64,000 nucleotides of DNA, taken from NCBI RefSeq assembly GCF_026625045.1, contig NZ_CP113089.1, positions 1,798,001 to 1,862,000 of the forward strand, read 5' to 3'. The stretch is from Microcella daejeonensis. GTDB taxonomy: Bacteria > Actinomycetota > Actinomycetes > Actinomycetales > Microbacteriaceae. The position numbers and the translations under genes are program-made. The notes beneath the pieces are model-generated. The model did not search any database. It was not told where the DNA came from and saw only the letters and a list, made by a program, of their open reading frames with translations. Positions 16,348 to 23,708 of this stretch are shown in pieces. Numbering within the stretch: position 1 is the first letter of the stretch; every line of letters starts with the position of its first letter.

Positions 16348-16353
16348 TAACGT
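16348..16353 (+). promoter_or_regulatory. extended -10 (TGGTAACGT) of tRNA-fMet
   Basis: TAACGT preceded by TGG lies about 13 bases before the 5' end of the tRNA gene, a fitting distance for a tRNA promoter. Confidence 0.5.
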
Positions 16354-16365
16354 TGTCTCTCGTGC

Positions 16366-16439
16366 CGCGGGGTGGAGCAGTTCGGTAGCTCGCTGGGCTC
16401 ATAACCCAGAGGTCGTAGGTTCAAATCCTGCCCCCGCAA
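16366..16439 (+). tRNA. initiator tRNA-Met (CAU)
   Basis: The 74-base cloverleaf has anticodon CAT in loop CTCATAA. The acceptor stem 5' CGCGGGG faces CCCCGCA, so base 1 is an unpaired C opposite A72, and the anticodon stem has three consecutive G-C pairs (GGG/CCC). Both are hallmarks of the initiator tRNA rather than the elongator. The T arm GTAGG-TTCAAAT-CCTGC is complete. The CCA end is not encoded in full. The gene stands alone and is followed at once by three hairpins. Confidence 0.96.
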
Positions 16440-16446
16440 CAAAGAG

Positions 16447-16476
16447 AAGGCCCGGAATCGTGAGATTCCGGGCCTT
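16447..16476 (+). terminator. terminator hairpin 1 of a tandem array
   Basis: A perfect 13-bp stem: AAGGCCCGGAATC (16447-16459), loop GTGA, GATTCCGGGCCTT (16464-16476), eight bases after tRNA-fMet. It is the first of three related hairpins spaced 44 bases apart. Confidence 0.85.
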
Positions 16477-16492
16477 CTGCATTACTCCGGAC

Positions 16493-16520
16493 GGCTCGGG
16501 ATCGAGAGATCCCGGGCCTT
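16493..16520 (+). terminator. terminator hairpin 2 of a tandem array
   Basis: GGCTCGGGATC, loop GAGA, GATCCCGGGCC then TT; one T-G wobble. The sequence around it (CCTTCTGC-TT-CTCCGGA) repeats that of hairpin 1. Confidence 0.75.
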
Positions 16521-16539
16521 CTGCGTTCCTCCGGAAGCG

Positions 16540-16564
16540 TCGGGATCAGGAGATCCCGGGCTTT
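16540..16564 (+). terminator. terminator hairpin 3 of a tandem array
   Basis: TCGGGATC, loop AGGA, GATCCCGG followed by GCTTTCTGC; third copy of the same unit with a shorter stem. These hairpins may also end the convergent ribokinase transcript from the other side. Confidence 0.6.
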
Positions 16565-16623
16565 CTGCCGCGCCCGGGGCGGACCCGGGTCGGGTGATCC
16601 CCGGCCCGCCGGCCTGCGGGAGG

Positions 16624-17505
16624 TCACCGGCGGGGCGGCTGCGCTCCCGGCCACTGGACGGCCGCGGCACCGGCGGCGATGCCGCGATCGAGCGCCGACG
16701 CGAGCGTGCCTCCGTCGGCGAGCTCGGCCGCGAGAGCGCCCGCGAAGGCGTCGCCCGCGCCGGTCGTGTCGACGACCTCGACACGGGGAGCTTCGCGGCG
16801 CAGAGCGCCGTGGGAGTCCGCGGCCACCGCGCCCGCGCCGCCGAGCGTGATGACGACGCTGCGGCAGCGGTCGAGCAGCTCCGCGGCCGCGCGCTCCGCG
16901 CCCTCGGCGTCGACCGCGCGCCCGAGCAGGTCGCCGGCCTCGGCGGCGTTGACGATGAGCGGATCGCAGAGCTCCAGCAGCCAGGGCTCGACGGCCCGGC
17001 TGGGGGAGAGGTTGAGCACGAGGCGGGCGCCATGCCGCTCCAGAGCCCGGGCGGCGGCCTCGACGACCGCGAGCGGAACCTCGAGCTGCGCGAGCAGCAC
17101 CGTGCGGGGGCCGGCGAGCTCGTCGATGCGGGCGACGACGGCAGCGGCATCCACCCGGGCGTTGGCACCGGGGGAGACCACGATGCTGTTCTCGCCCGCG
17201 CGATCGAGGGTGATGAGGGCGACGCCGGTGGGGGCGTCGGGGATGACGGCGACGCTCGAGACGTCGACTCCGCCCGCGCCGAGGGCGTCGAGCAGGGCGC
17301 GGCCGTTCGCGTCGTCGCCGACGGCGGCGAGCATGACCGGCATCGCCCCGGCCCGAGCGGCGGCGAGGGCCTGATTGGCGCCCTTGCCGCCCGTCGACGT
17401 GACGAGATCGCCGCCCATGAGCGTCTCGCCGGGGCGCGGGTGCCGGTCGACGACGACGGTGAGATCGGTGTTGGCGGAGCCGAGGACGATGAGGGAGGCG
17501 CTCAT
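16624..17505 (-). CDS. rbsK: ribokinase (PfkB family)
   Basis: This 293-residue sugar kinase has the PfkB N-terminal motif GSANTDL...STGGKGANQALAAARAG (9-54) and the C-terminal DTTGAGDAFAGAL (246-258), in which Asp252 is the catalytic base of the anion hole GAGD. The NxD and GGKGxNQ patterns are typical of ribokinase, which makes ribose 5-phosphate. No ribose transporter or regulator is next to it, so other PfkB substrates are possible. The start at 17505 (MSASLIVLG) is chosen because CAGTCT plus GGAGCC precedes it on the minus strand, like the other leaderless starts here. Confidence 0.85.
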   Translation of the reverse strand: MSASLIVLGSANTDLTVVVDRHPRPGETLMGGDLVTSTGGKGANQALAAARAGAMPVMLAAVGDDANGRALLDALGAGGVDVSSVAVIPDAPTGVALITLDRAGENSIVVSPGANARVDAAAVVARIDELAGPRTVLLAQLEVPLAVVEAAARALERHGARLVLNLSPSRAVEPWLLELCDPLIVNAAEAGDLLGRAVDAEGAERAAAELLDRCRSVVITLGGAGAVAADSHGALRREAPRVEVVDTTGAGDAFAGALAAELADGGTLASALDRGIAAGAAAVQWPGAQPPRR

Positions 17506-17581
17506 GGCTCCAGACTGCCGCATGGGAGGGCGCGGGGCCGTGCGGCGGCTCGGCGCCGGCGGGCGCGTCGGGCCCGTCGCC

Positions 17582-18052
17582 TCACCGCGTGCGACGGTCG
17601 GCGCGGTACCGCCGCCAGGCCCGCCACGCCCCGGTCGACCAGAGCGCCCAGGCCACCAGCAGCGGCTGGAACAGCAACCGGATGCCCCGCGCGAGATCGC
17701 TGTCGAGGCCGAAGCCGTCGCGGCCCTCGGTGAACTGCGCGATGTTGCCCGGGAAGATCGCGAGGAAGAACAGCGCGGCCGCCCAGCCGACCGCGACGCG
17801 CCACCGCGGTCGCCAGAGCAGGATGAGCGCGAGCCCGAGCGTGATCTCGACGACCCCCGAGCCGACGACGACGAGGTCGACCGGCAGCGGCAGCCACGGC
17901 GGCACCTGCGCCTGGAACTCCTCGCGCAGCACGGTGAGGTGCCCCGCGCCGGCCCCGGCGAGGGCGAGGCCGAGCAGGATGCGCGCGAGATGCTGCACGA
18001 CGCTCAGACGGGCGGGGGCGGCGGTGGAGGGGGTGGTCGCGGGCGTGGTCAC
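17582..18052 (-). CDS. DoxX-like small membrane protein
   Basis: This 156-residue protein has four predicted membrane segments (about 15-35, 55-78, 82-100, 125-145) and the DoxX-like features LARILLGLALAGAGAGHL near the N-terminus and FPGNIAQFTEGRDGFGLDSD in the third loop. DoxX-family proteins are linked to thiol stress or quinone chemistry in some bacteria, but this subgroup has no proven role. The GTG at 18052 is proposed as start because CAGGAT and six bases precede it on the minus strand. It is divergent from the 18179 gene. Confidence 0.7.
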   Translation of the reverse strand: MTTPATTPSTAAPARLSVVQHLARILLGLALAGAGAGHLTVLREEFQAQVPPWLPLPVDLVVVGSGVVEITLGLALILLWRPRWRVAVGWAAALFFLAIFPGNIAQFTEGRDGFGLDSDLARGIRLLFQPLLVAWALWSTGAWRAWRRYRADRRTR

Positions 18053-18132
18053 CCGACGATCCTGCCGGACGGGGCTGTGCGCGCCGTGTTGCGCCGTGTG
18101 ACGGCGCGCTCGACCCGGCGGCGGGGCGGACG

Positions 18133-18138
18133 TAGCGT
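18133..18138 (+). promoter_or_regulatory. possible -10 element TAGCGT
   Basis: TAGCGT lies 40 bases before the ATG at 18179; the leader includes a GAAGGA ribosome-binding site. Confidence 0.4.
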
Positions 18139-18178
18139 GGGGCATCCCCGACCGCCACTCCGCTCGAAGGAGCCCCGC

Positions 18179-18505
18179 ATGGCCCAGCACCCGCTCATCG
18201 CCCCGCTCGACGTCGACTGCGACGCCGCGGGCTCGATGATGTGCGGGCGCGCGCGAGCCGGGCACGCGGTGCACCCGATGCAGCAGCGCATCGCGGCGGC
18301 CACGCCCGCGGGCTGGATCGACGCGATCGTCGCCTCGGTCGCCCCCGACGGATGGGTCTCGCTCGTCGCGCTCGAGGGCGGGCGCACGCTGCGCGCCTGG
18401 ACGCACGAGCGTGCGACGCTCCGCTCGGGCGAGCCCGTCGCGGTGCACGAGCTCGCCGAGCTGCTGGCGGCGGGCGAGCGGCGCACCAGCGTCGTGCTGC
18501 GCTAG
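18179..18505 (+). CDS. hypothetical protein, 108 residues
   Basis: This is a small soluble protein with no family that I recognise. The N-terminal half has DVDCDAAGSMMCGRARAGHAVHPMQQR, then a beta-rich stretch (PDGWVSLVALEGGRTLRAWTH) ending in a short helix (VHELAELLAAGERRTSVVL). The ATG at 18179 has a GAAGGA site eight bases upstream, and codon bias matches its neighbours, so it is likely a real gene. It ends 30 bases before the stop of the convergent copper-storage-like gene. Confidence 0.6.
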   Translation: MAQHPLIAPLDVDCDAAGSMMCGRARAGHAVHPMQQRIAAATPAGWIDAIVASVAPDGWVSLVALEGGRTLRAWTHERATLRSGEPVAVHELAELLAAGERRTSVVLR

Positions 18506-18534
18506 CGCAGCCGCACCTCGCCGGGCGCCGCCGC

Positions 18535-18930
18535 TCAGGCCGGCGTCATCGCCATGCGCATGTCGTCGCAGGCCTCGGCCGCGGCGAGGCACGTCTTCGC
18601 GCAGAGGCGGCAGTGCTCCGCCATCTCGGCGTGCATCGAGCACTCCTCGGCGCAGGCGCGCATCATCATGGCGGTGGTCTGCAGCATCATCGACATCGCC
18701 TCGGCGTGCATGCCGGCCGGCCGCATCATGACGCGCATCATGGTGCCGGCCATGTCGGCGGTCGAGGCGCACATGCTCGCGCAGCGCCCCATGCCCTCCA
18801 TGCCGCAGGCGTCGCCGCACATCGTGCAGGCCTGCTCGCACGCCGCGCAGGCGTCCATGGCGGCCTGCAGGCGCTGCATGTCCATCTCGGCCATGGCGGG
18901 GATGGTGCTCATCATCTCGGTCATCATCAT
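18535..18930 (-). CDS. four-helix-bundle copper-storage-like Cys/Met-rich protein
   Basis: This 131-residue protein contains 13 cysteines and over 20 methionines, set in helices as CxxC, CxxxC and CxxCxxxC repeats (CAACEQACTMCGDAC; HCRLCAKTC). This matches the DUF326/Csp family, in which a four-helix bundle lined with Cys binds many Cu(I) ions. There is no signal peptide, so it would be cytosolic, like Csp3. Three ATG codons in a row make the exact start uncertain (18930, 18927 or 18924). No copper ATPase or copper regulator lies nearby. A ferredoxin annotation is sometimes given to this family but no iron-sulfur pattern is present. Confidence 0.8.
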   Translation of the reverse strand: MMMTEMMSTIPAMAEMDMQRLQAAMDACAACEQACTMCGDACGMEGMGRCASMCASTADMAGTMMRVMMRPAGMHAEAMSMMLQTTAMMMRACAEECSMHAEMAEHCRLCAKTCLAAAEACDDMRMAMTPA

Positions 18931-19050
18931 CGGTCGCGACCCTTCGTCGAGCGGATGCCCGCAGACCGCGTCGGGTCGGCGCGACCGCCGAGCATCCTCG
19001 TGCCCGGCACGCTACGCGCATCGCGCCGTCCGTGGCGGGAACGCGGAGCG

Positions 19051-19056
19051 TAGGCT
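19051..19056 (+). promoter_or_regulatory. -10 element TAGGCT, leaderless
   Basis: TAGGCT, then six bases (CAGGTC), then the ATG at 19063. Confidence 0.6.
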
Positions 19057-19062
19057 CAGGTC

Positions 19063-19878
19063 ATGAGCACTCGCACCGGGGTCGCCGTCGCCCAGTTCGC
19101 CCCCGGGGCCGATCCGCAGGAGAACCTCGCGACCGTGCGGCGGCTCGCCGCGCAGGCGGTCGAGCGCGGAGCCGGGCTCGTCGTCCTGCCCGAGTACTCC
19201 TCCTACTTCACGCCGGAGATCGGCCCCGACTGGGTCGCCGCGGCCGAGGAGATCGACGGGCCCTTCGCCCAGGGTCTCGCGGCGATCGCCCGCGAGCTCG
19301 GGGTGATCGTCGTCGCGGGCATCATCGAGCGGGGCTCGCCCGGCGCCGACGTCGAGCGGTTCCGCAACACGGTGCTCGCGCACGGCCCCGACGGCGGGCT
19401 GCTCGCGGTGTCGCGCAAGCTCCACCTCTACGACGCCTTCGGAGCGAGCGAGTCGCGCTGGGCCGAGGTCGGTGCGATCGACGAGCCGCAGCTGTTCTCC
19501 TTCGCCGGGCTGCGGGTGGGCATCCAGACCTGCTACGACCTGCGGTTCCCCGAGGTCACCCGCCGTCTCGTCGACGCCGGCGCCGACCTCGTGCTCGTGC
19601 CGAGCGAGTGGGTGCGCGGCCCGCAGAAGGAGCACCACTGGCGCACTCTCGTCACCGCCCGCGCGCTCGAGAACACGATCTACGTCGCGGCCGCCGACCA
19701 CACCCCGCCGATCGGCGTGGGCTGCAGCATGATCGTCGACCCGATGGGCGTCGCGCTCGCGGCGCTGGGGGAGCGGGAGGACGTCGCGGTCGCGCATCCG
19801 ACCCCCGCCCGCATCGCGGAGGTGCGCCAGGTCAACCCGGCCCTGCGGCTGCGGCGATTCCGCGTCGTGCCGGGCTGA
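19063..19878 (+). CDS. carbon-nitrogen hydrolase (nitrilase superfamily)
   Basis: This 271-residue amidohydrolase has the complete Glu-Lys-Cys triad: Glu44 in VLPEYS, Lys119 in SRKLHLYD and Cys157 in QTCYDLRFPE. The DLRFPE after the Cys and the length fit the Nit1/Nit2 branch (omega-amidase or deaminated-glutathione amidase). It has no neighbours in an obvious pathway; the DapC-like aminotransferase is convergent with it, and omega-amidases often work with glutamine transaminases, which is suggestive only. A leaderless start is predicted. Confidence 0.85.
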   Translation: MSTRTGVAVAQFAPGADPQENLATVRRLAAQAVERGAGLVVLPEYSSYFTPEIGPDWVAAAEEIDGPFAQGLAAIARELGVIVVAGIIERGSPGADVERFRNTVLAHGPDGGLLAVSRKLHLYDAFGASESRWAEVGAIDEPQLFSFAGLRVGIQTCYDLRFPEVTRRLVDAGADLVLVPSEWVRGPQKEHHWRTLVTARALENTIYVAAADHTPPIGVGCSMIVDPMGVALAALGEREDVAVAHPTPARIAEVRQVNPALRLRRFRVVPG

Positions 19879-19892
19879 CCGCCCGTCCGACG

Positions 19893-19910
19893 CCCCTCGT
19901 CGCCGAGGGG
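19893..19910. terminator. hairpin between convergent genes
   Basis: CCCCTCG-TCGC-CGAGGGG, a perfect seven-bp stem with a four-base loop, between the nitrilase stop and the aminotransferase stop. Confidence 0.55.
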
Positions 19911-19915
19911 AGGGG

Positions 19916-21118
19916 TCAGCGCCGCCCGAGCCGGGCGAGCCGCGACACCGCCTCCTCGACCGCCTCGTCGGTGCGACAGAAGGCGAAGCGCAGCGAGCGG
20001 CGCGTGCGCGCGTCGGTGCTGCCCGGGGCGAAGGCGATGAGGGGGATGCTCGCCACTCGCGTCTCGCGCACGAGCTCGCGCGCGAAGGCGTCGCCGTCGT
20101 CGATGCCGAGCGGGCCCGGATCGGCGACGACGAAGTACGAGCCCCGACTGGGCGACACGGCGAAGCCGGCCGCCTCCAGGCCCGCGCTCAGCAGATCGCG
20201 CCGGCGCTCGAGCGAGGCGCGCAGGCCGTCGAAGTAGTCGTCCCCGAGGCGCAGCCCGACGGCGACCGCCGGCTGGAACGGCGCGCCGTTCACGTACGTG
20301 AGGAACTGCTTGACCGCCATGACCGCGTCGATGAGCGCGGCCGGCCCCGTGATCCAGCCGATCTTCCAGCCCGTCACGCGGAAGGTCTTCGCGGCGCTCG
20401 AGATCACGAGGGTGCGCCCCTGCCCGGCTTCGAGCGACGACATGCTGGTGTGGGTGCGCCCGTCGTAGACGAGGTGCTCGTAGACCTCGTCGGCGACGAT
20501 GACCGCATCGTGCTCGGCGGCGCGTCGGGCGATGCGGTCGAGCAGGGCGGGCTCGATCACCGTGCCGGTGGGGTTGTGCGGGCTGTTGACGAGCACCACG
20601 CGCGTGCGCGGGCCGATCGCCGCGTCGATCGCCGCGATCGAGGGCTGCTGCTCCGGGCCCTCCAGCGGGATGCGCGCCATGCGCGCCCCGGTCAGCCCGA
20701 TGAGGGCGGCGTACGCATCGTAGGCGGGCTCGATCACCGCGACCTCGTCGCCCGGGCGCACGAGCGCGAGCAGCGTCGCGGCGAGGGCCTCGGTCGCGCC
20801 CGCCGTGACGAGCACCTCGGTGGCGGGGTCGAGCACGTCGCCCCGGAACCGGAGCCGGTGCTCGGCGATCGCGGCGCGCAGGTCGGGCTCGCCGCGGCCC
20901 GGCGGGTACTGGTTGACGCCGGCGCGGATGGCGGCGACGGCCGCATCGAGCACCGCGGCAGGGGCGTCCTCGTCGGGGAAGCCCTGGCCGAGGTTGACGG
21001 CGTCGTACCGCGCGGCGAGCGCGGACATCTCGGCGAAGATCGTCGGCCGGGCGACGCCGTCGGGCCCGAGCAGTCCGGCGGCTCGCACGGTGCGCATCCA
21101 GGGGGCGTCGTCGCTCAT
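19916..21118 (-). CDS. PLP-dependent class I/II aminotransferase, DapC-like
   Basis: This 400-residue fold-type I aminotransferase has the PLP lysine Lys244 (SAAKTFRVTGWKIGW), Asn in VNSPHNPTG (177-185), and VADEVYEHLVYDG (Asp210, Tyr213). NLGQGFPDEDAP (42-53) and NQYPPGRGEPDLR (69-81) match the group that includes mycobacterial N-succinyl-diaminopimelate aminotransferase DapC (Rv0858c) and kynurenine/glutamine transaminases. Either a lysine-biosynthesis role or a glutamine transaminase role is possible; no other dap gene is near. The ATG at 21118 follows TAGCCT by seven bases on the minus strand. Confidence 0.85.
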   Translation of the reverse strand: MSDDAPWMRTVRAAGLLGPDGVARPTIFAEMSALAARYDAVNLGQGFPDEDAPAAVLDAAVAAIRAGVNQYPPGRGEPDLRAAIAEHRLRFRGDVLDPATEVLVTAGATEALAATLLALVRPGDEVAVIEPAYDAYAALIGLTGARMARIPLEGPEQQPSIAAIDAAIGPRTRVVLVNSPHNPTGTVIEPALLDRIARRAAEHDAVIVADEVYEHLVYDGRTHTSMSSLEAGQGRTLVISSAAKTFRVTGWKIGWITGPAALIDAVMAVKQFLTYVNGAPFQPAVAVGLRLGDDYFDGLRASLERRRDLLSAGLEAAGFAVSPSRGSYFVVADPGPLGIDDGDAFARELVRETRVASIPLIAFAPGSTDARTRRSLRFAFCRTDEAVEEAVSRLARLGRR

Positions 21119-21125
21119 GCCGCTC

Positions 21126-21131
21126 AGGCTA
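21126..21131 (-). promoter_or_regulatory. -10 element TAGCCT, leaderless
   Basis: On the minus strand TAGCCT is followed by GAGCGGC and the ATG at 21118. Confidence 0.6.
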
Positions 21132-21164
21132 GCGACGTCGGACCGCTGGGGCGCGCGCCGACGA

Positions 21165-21824
21165 TCAGCGCGCGTCGTCGCTCGACCGGGCCGTGCGCAC
21201 GGTGAGGCTCGAGGCCCAGTCGTAGTAGACGATCTTGCCCGGGCGCGTGTCGTCCACCGCCGCGTCGACCGAGCGCGAGAGCAGGTCGCAGAAGCCGCGG
21301 ATGACGACGTCGAGGTCGTCGTGCGGCGCGGTGATGGCGATGCCGGCGGAGTAGGTGCTGATGGCGTAGGAGACGGCTCGGGCATCCACCTCGGGTCGCA
21401 CCATGCCGGCCTGCTGCAGGCGCTCGATCATCTCGGCGCGCACCCCGATCTGGGGCACGTACGAGAAGGAGTGGCTGTGCCGCATGATCGCGTTGAGCGC
21501 GTCGCGGTCGATGACGAAGAGCGTCTTGGCGAGAGGGCGCTCGTAGATCGTCGACAGCGTGTAGAGGTAGATGCGCGAGAGCAGTCCGCCCCGCTCGTCG
21601 CGCTCGATGTGGTCCACGATGCCGCGGTACATCGCGGCGAACTCGCGGTTGAGCATGCTCACGAGCACGTCGGCGGTGCTCGGGAAGAGGGCGGCGATGC
21701 GCTCGGGCGCGATGTCGGCGCGCTGCGCGATCCGCCCAACGGAGACGGCGTCGTACCCGTCGTTCATGATGACGTCGCCCGCGGCATCGAGAATGCGGTC
21801 GAGGTCGCTGGCGTCAGTGGTCAT
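21165..21824 (-). CDS. TetR-family transcriptional regulator
   Basis: This 219-residue regulator has an N-terminal helix-turn-helix (about 8-55): RILDAAGDVIMNDGYDAVSVGRIAQRADIAPERIAALFPSTADVL. It differs from the textbook TetR pattern in having LFPSTADVL rather than YxYFxxKxxL, but the fold is clear. The C-terminal ligand domain (60-205) is helical and not assignable to a known effector. It is divergent from the HtrA-like protease, with 243 bases between the two starts. A possible -10, TAGTAT, lies 40 bases upstream. Its targets may be itself or the protease, but no operator repeat stands out. Confidence 0.8.
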   Translation of the reverse strand: MTTDASDLDRILDAAGDVIMNDGYDAVSVGRIAQRADIAPERIAALFPSTADVLVSMLNREFAAMYRGIVDHIERDERGGLLSRIYLYTLSTIYERPLAKTLFVIDRDALNAIMRHSHSFSYVPQIGVRAEMIERLQQAGMVRPEVDARAVSYAISTYSAGIAITAPHDDLDVVIRGFCDLLSRSVDAAVDDTRPGKIVYYDWASSLTVRTARSSDDAR

Positions 21825-21863
21825 CGAGGGGGCTCGTCTTCGGGTCGGTTCGGGTTGGAATGA

Positions 21864-21869
21864 ATACTA
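21864..21869 (-). promoter_or_regulatory. possible -10 element TAGTAT of the TetR gene
   Basis: On the minus strand TAGTAT lies 39 bases before the ATG at 21824. Confidence 0.35.
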
Positions 21870-22013
21870 GGGGGCAGAACGGACCGTCTGGTGCACCCAA
21901 TCCGGGGGGAGGGGGATGCGCGTGGAGCGCTCGTTCGGCGGGCTCGGAGCGGGCTGTCGACCGCGCTGGGGCGGCACTCGCACAAGCGACGGGCCGCGCT
22001 CAGGGGCGACCAA

Positions 22014-22019
22014 TACAAT
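22014..22019 (+). promoter_or_regulatory. -10 element TACAAT of the HtrA-like gene
   Basis: TACAAT is close to the sigma-70 consensus and lies 48 bases before the start; the leader contains an AAAGGAG ribosome-binding site. Confidence 0.5.
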
Positions 22020-22067
22020 GCACAGGTTCGCGGTGGACGCTGGCCGCGGTCGAAAGGAGAACCACCC

Positions 22068-23690
22068 ATGACCTCCACCCCCGAGCACCCCGACGCCGGC
22101 TCCGAGCAGGGCTCGCCGGCCGTCCCCCCGACGAATGACGCGACGAACCACGAGACGAACGACGCGGCGCACCGCGAGGCGAACGACGCGGTGAACGACG
22201 CGGCGAGCACGACGCCGGCTCCGGCGCACTCGCCGGTCGACGCGCCCTCCGCCTCGCCGACCGACGCACCGCCGTCCGCCGCCCCCGAGGCTCCGCGATC
22301 GCCGGCCGAGGCGAGCGCCGCCCCGGCGCAGGCGCCCGTCGGCGCCCCGTCCGCCACCCCGGTCGGCGCTCCGGCGACTGCCCCGGTCGGGGCCCCGTCC
22401 GCGGCCGCCGGCTCCGTGCCCCCCGCCTTCGCCCCGCCCGCCTCGCACCCGGCGCCCGCCTCCGAGCCGGCGGCCCCCGCGGGCTCGCGCTCGCTCGGCC
22501 CGATGATCGCGATGCTCGCCGTCGGTGCGCTGATCGGCGGCGCCGCGGGCGGCGGCATCGCCGCCTGGGCGCTCACCGACTCGTCCGGCTCGGCCTCGAG
22601 CGCGACGAGCCCGGCCTCCATCACCGTCAACGACCCGGAGGACGCCACGACCGTCACGGGCGTCGTCGCCCGCGCCATGCCCTCGGTCGTCACGATCGAC
22701 GTGCAGGGCGGAGGCGCGGCCGGCAGCGGCTCGGGCGTGATCCTCAGCGAGGACGGCTACGTGCTCACGAACTCCCACGTGGCGACCCTCGACGGAGCGG
22801 CCGCCGACCCGACGCTGCGCGTGACGGCGAGCGACGGGCGCATCTACGACGCCGAGCTCGTCGGCGCCGACCCAATCGCCGACCTCGCGGTCATCAAGCT
22901 CGCCGACGCCTCGGGCCTCCAGCCGATCGAGTTCGCCGACTCCGACGACCTCAACGTCGGCGACCGGGCGATCGCCATCGGGGCCCCGCTCGGCCTCGCC
23001 GGCACCGTGACCGACGGCATCGTCTCGGCGCTCAACCGCTCGATCACCGTGCAGTCCTCAGCGGTGCCCGACGGTGCGGCGCCCGACGCCCCCGAGGCGC
23101 CGGAGGGGGACGCGCCCCAGAGCCCCTTCGACTTCTGGAACTTCGACTTCGACATCCCGGGCGAGCAGGGCCCGTCGCAGCCGCGCGCCTCGCAGACCAT
23201 CTCGCTCTCGGTCATCCAGACCGACGCCGCGATCAACCCCGGCAACTCCGGCGGTGCGCTGCTCGACGACGAGGGCCGGCTCATCGGCATCAACGTCGCG
23301 ATCGCCTCGGCTGGCGGCTCGCAGAGCGCGGCCGGCAGCATCGGCGTCGGTTTCAGCATCCCGGCGAACTTCGCCCAGCGCATCGCCGACGAGATCATCG
23401 CGACCGGATCGGCCAGCCACGGGCTCCTCGGGGCCAGCGTGACCGAGGTCGAGGCCGACAGCGGCGTCGTCGGCGCCCTGATCGCCGAGGTGACGCCCGC
23501 GGGCGCCGCCGATCAGGCGGGGCTGCGCCAGGGCGACGTCATCACCGCCTTCGACGGCGTGCCGATCACGAGCAGCATCGACCTCACCGCGCAGGTGCGG
23601 GTGCTCGCGGGCGGCTCGACGGCCGAGGTCGAGTACGTGCGCGACGGCCGCGCGGCGACGGCGACCGTGACGCTCGGTGAGCTGGACTAG
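22068..23690 (+). CDS. HtrA/DegP-like trypsin-fold serine protease with PDZ domain
   Basis: This 540-residue protein has a long Pro/Ala/Ser/Asp-rich cytoplasmic N-terminus (1-142), one transmembrane helix (144-168), a trypsin-like domain and a C-terminal PDZ domain (about 440-535). The triad is His237 (TNSHV), Asp272 (PIADLAVIK) and Ser394 (PGNSGGAL), all intact. A D/P/E-rich insert (334-372) precedes the last strands of the protease domain. This is the actinobacterial HtrA/PepD layout, with the protease outside the membrane for envelope quality control. The low-complexity N-terminus includes NDA repeats and three near-identical PVGAPS units. The start is fixed by AAAGGAGA upstream of the ATG at 22068. 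Confidence 0.9.
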   Translation: MTSTPEHPDAGSEQGSPAVPPTNDATNHETNDAAHREANDAVNDAASTTPAPAHSPVDAPSASPTDAPPSAAPEAPRSPAEASAAPAQAPVGAPSATPVGAPATAPVGAPSAAAGSVPPAFAPPASHPAPASEPAAPAGSRSLGPMIAMLAVGALIGGAAGGGIAAWALTDSSGSASSATSPASITVNDPEDATTVTGVVARAMPSVVTIDVQGGGAAGSGSGVILSEDGYVLTNSHVATLDGAAADPTLRVTASDGRIYDAELVGADPIADLAVIKLADASGLQPIEFADSDDLNVGDRAIAIGAPLGLAGTVTDGIVSALNRSITVQSSAVPDGAAPDAPEAPEGDAPQSPFDFWNFDFDIPGEQGPSQPRASQTISLSVIQTDAAINPGNSGGALLDDEGRLIGINVAIASAGGSQSAAGSIGVGFSIPANFAQRIADEIIATGSASHGLLGASVTEVEADSGVVGALIAEVTPAGAADQAGLRQGDVITAFDGVPITSSIDLTAQVRVLAGGSTAEVEYVRDGRAATATVTLGELD

Positions 23691-23694
23691 GCGA

Positions 23695-23700
23695 TAGCCT
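23695..23700 (+). promoter_or_regulatory. -10 element TAGCCT, near-leaderless
   Basis: TAGCCT, then eight bases, then the ATG at 23709; it lies four bases after the stop of the HtrA-like gene. Confidence 0.5.
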
Positions 23701-23708
23701 CGGGGGTT

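Noticed and set aside
16447..16564. CRISPR array
   Set aside because: Only three degenerate units with a 44-base period, no constant repeat with variable spacers, and no cas genes; each unit is a hairpin terminator.
16421..16654. Small minus-strand open frame over the terminator array
   Set aside because: Its repeated peptide arises from the 44-base hairpin repeats; it has no start signal and overlaps the tRNA 3' end.
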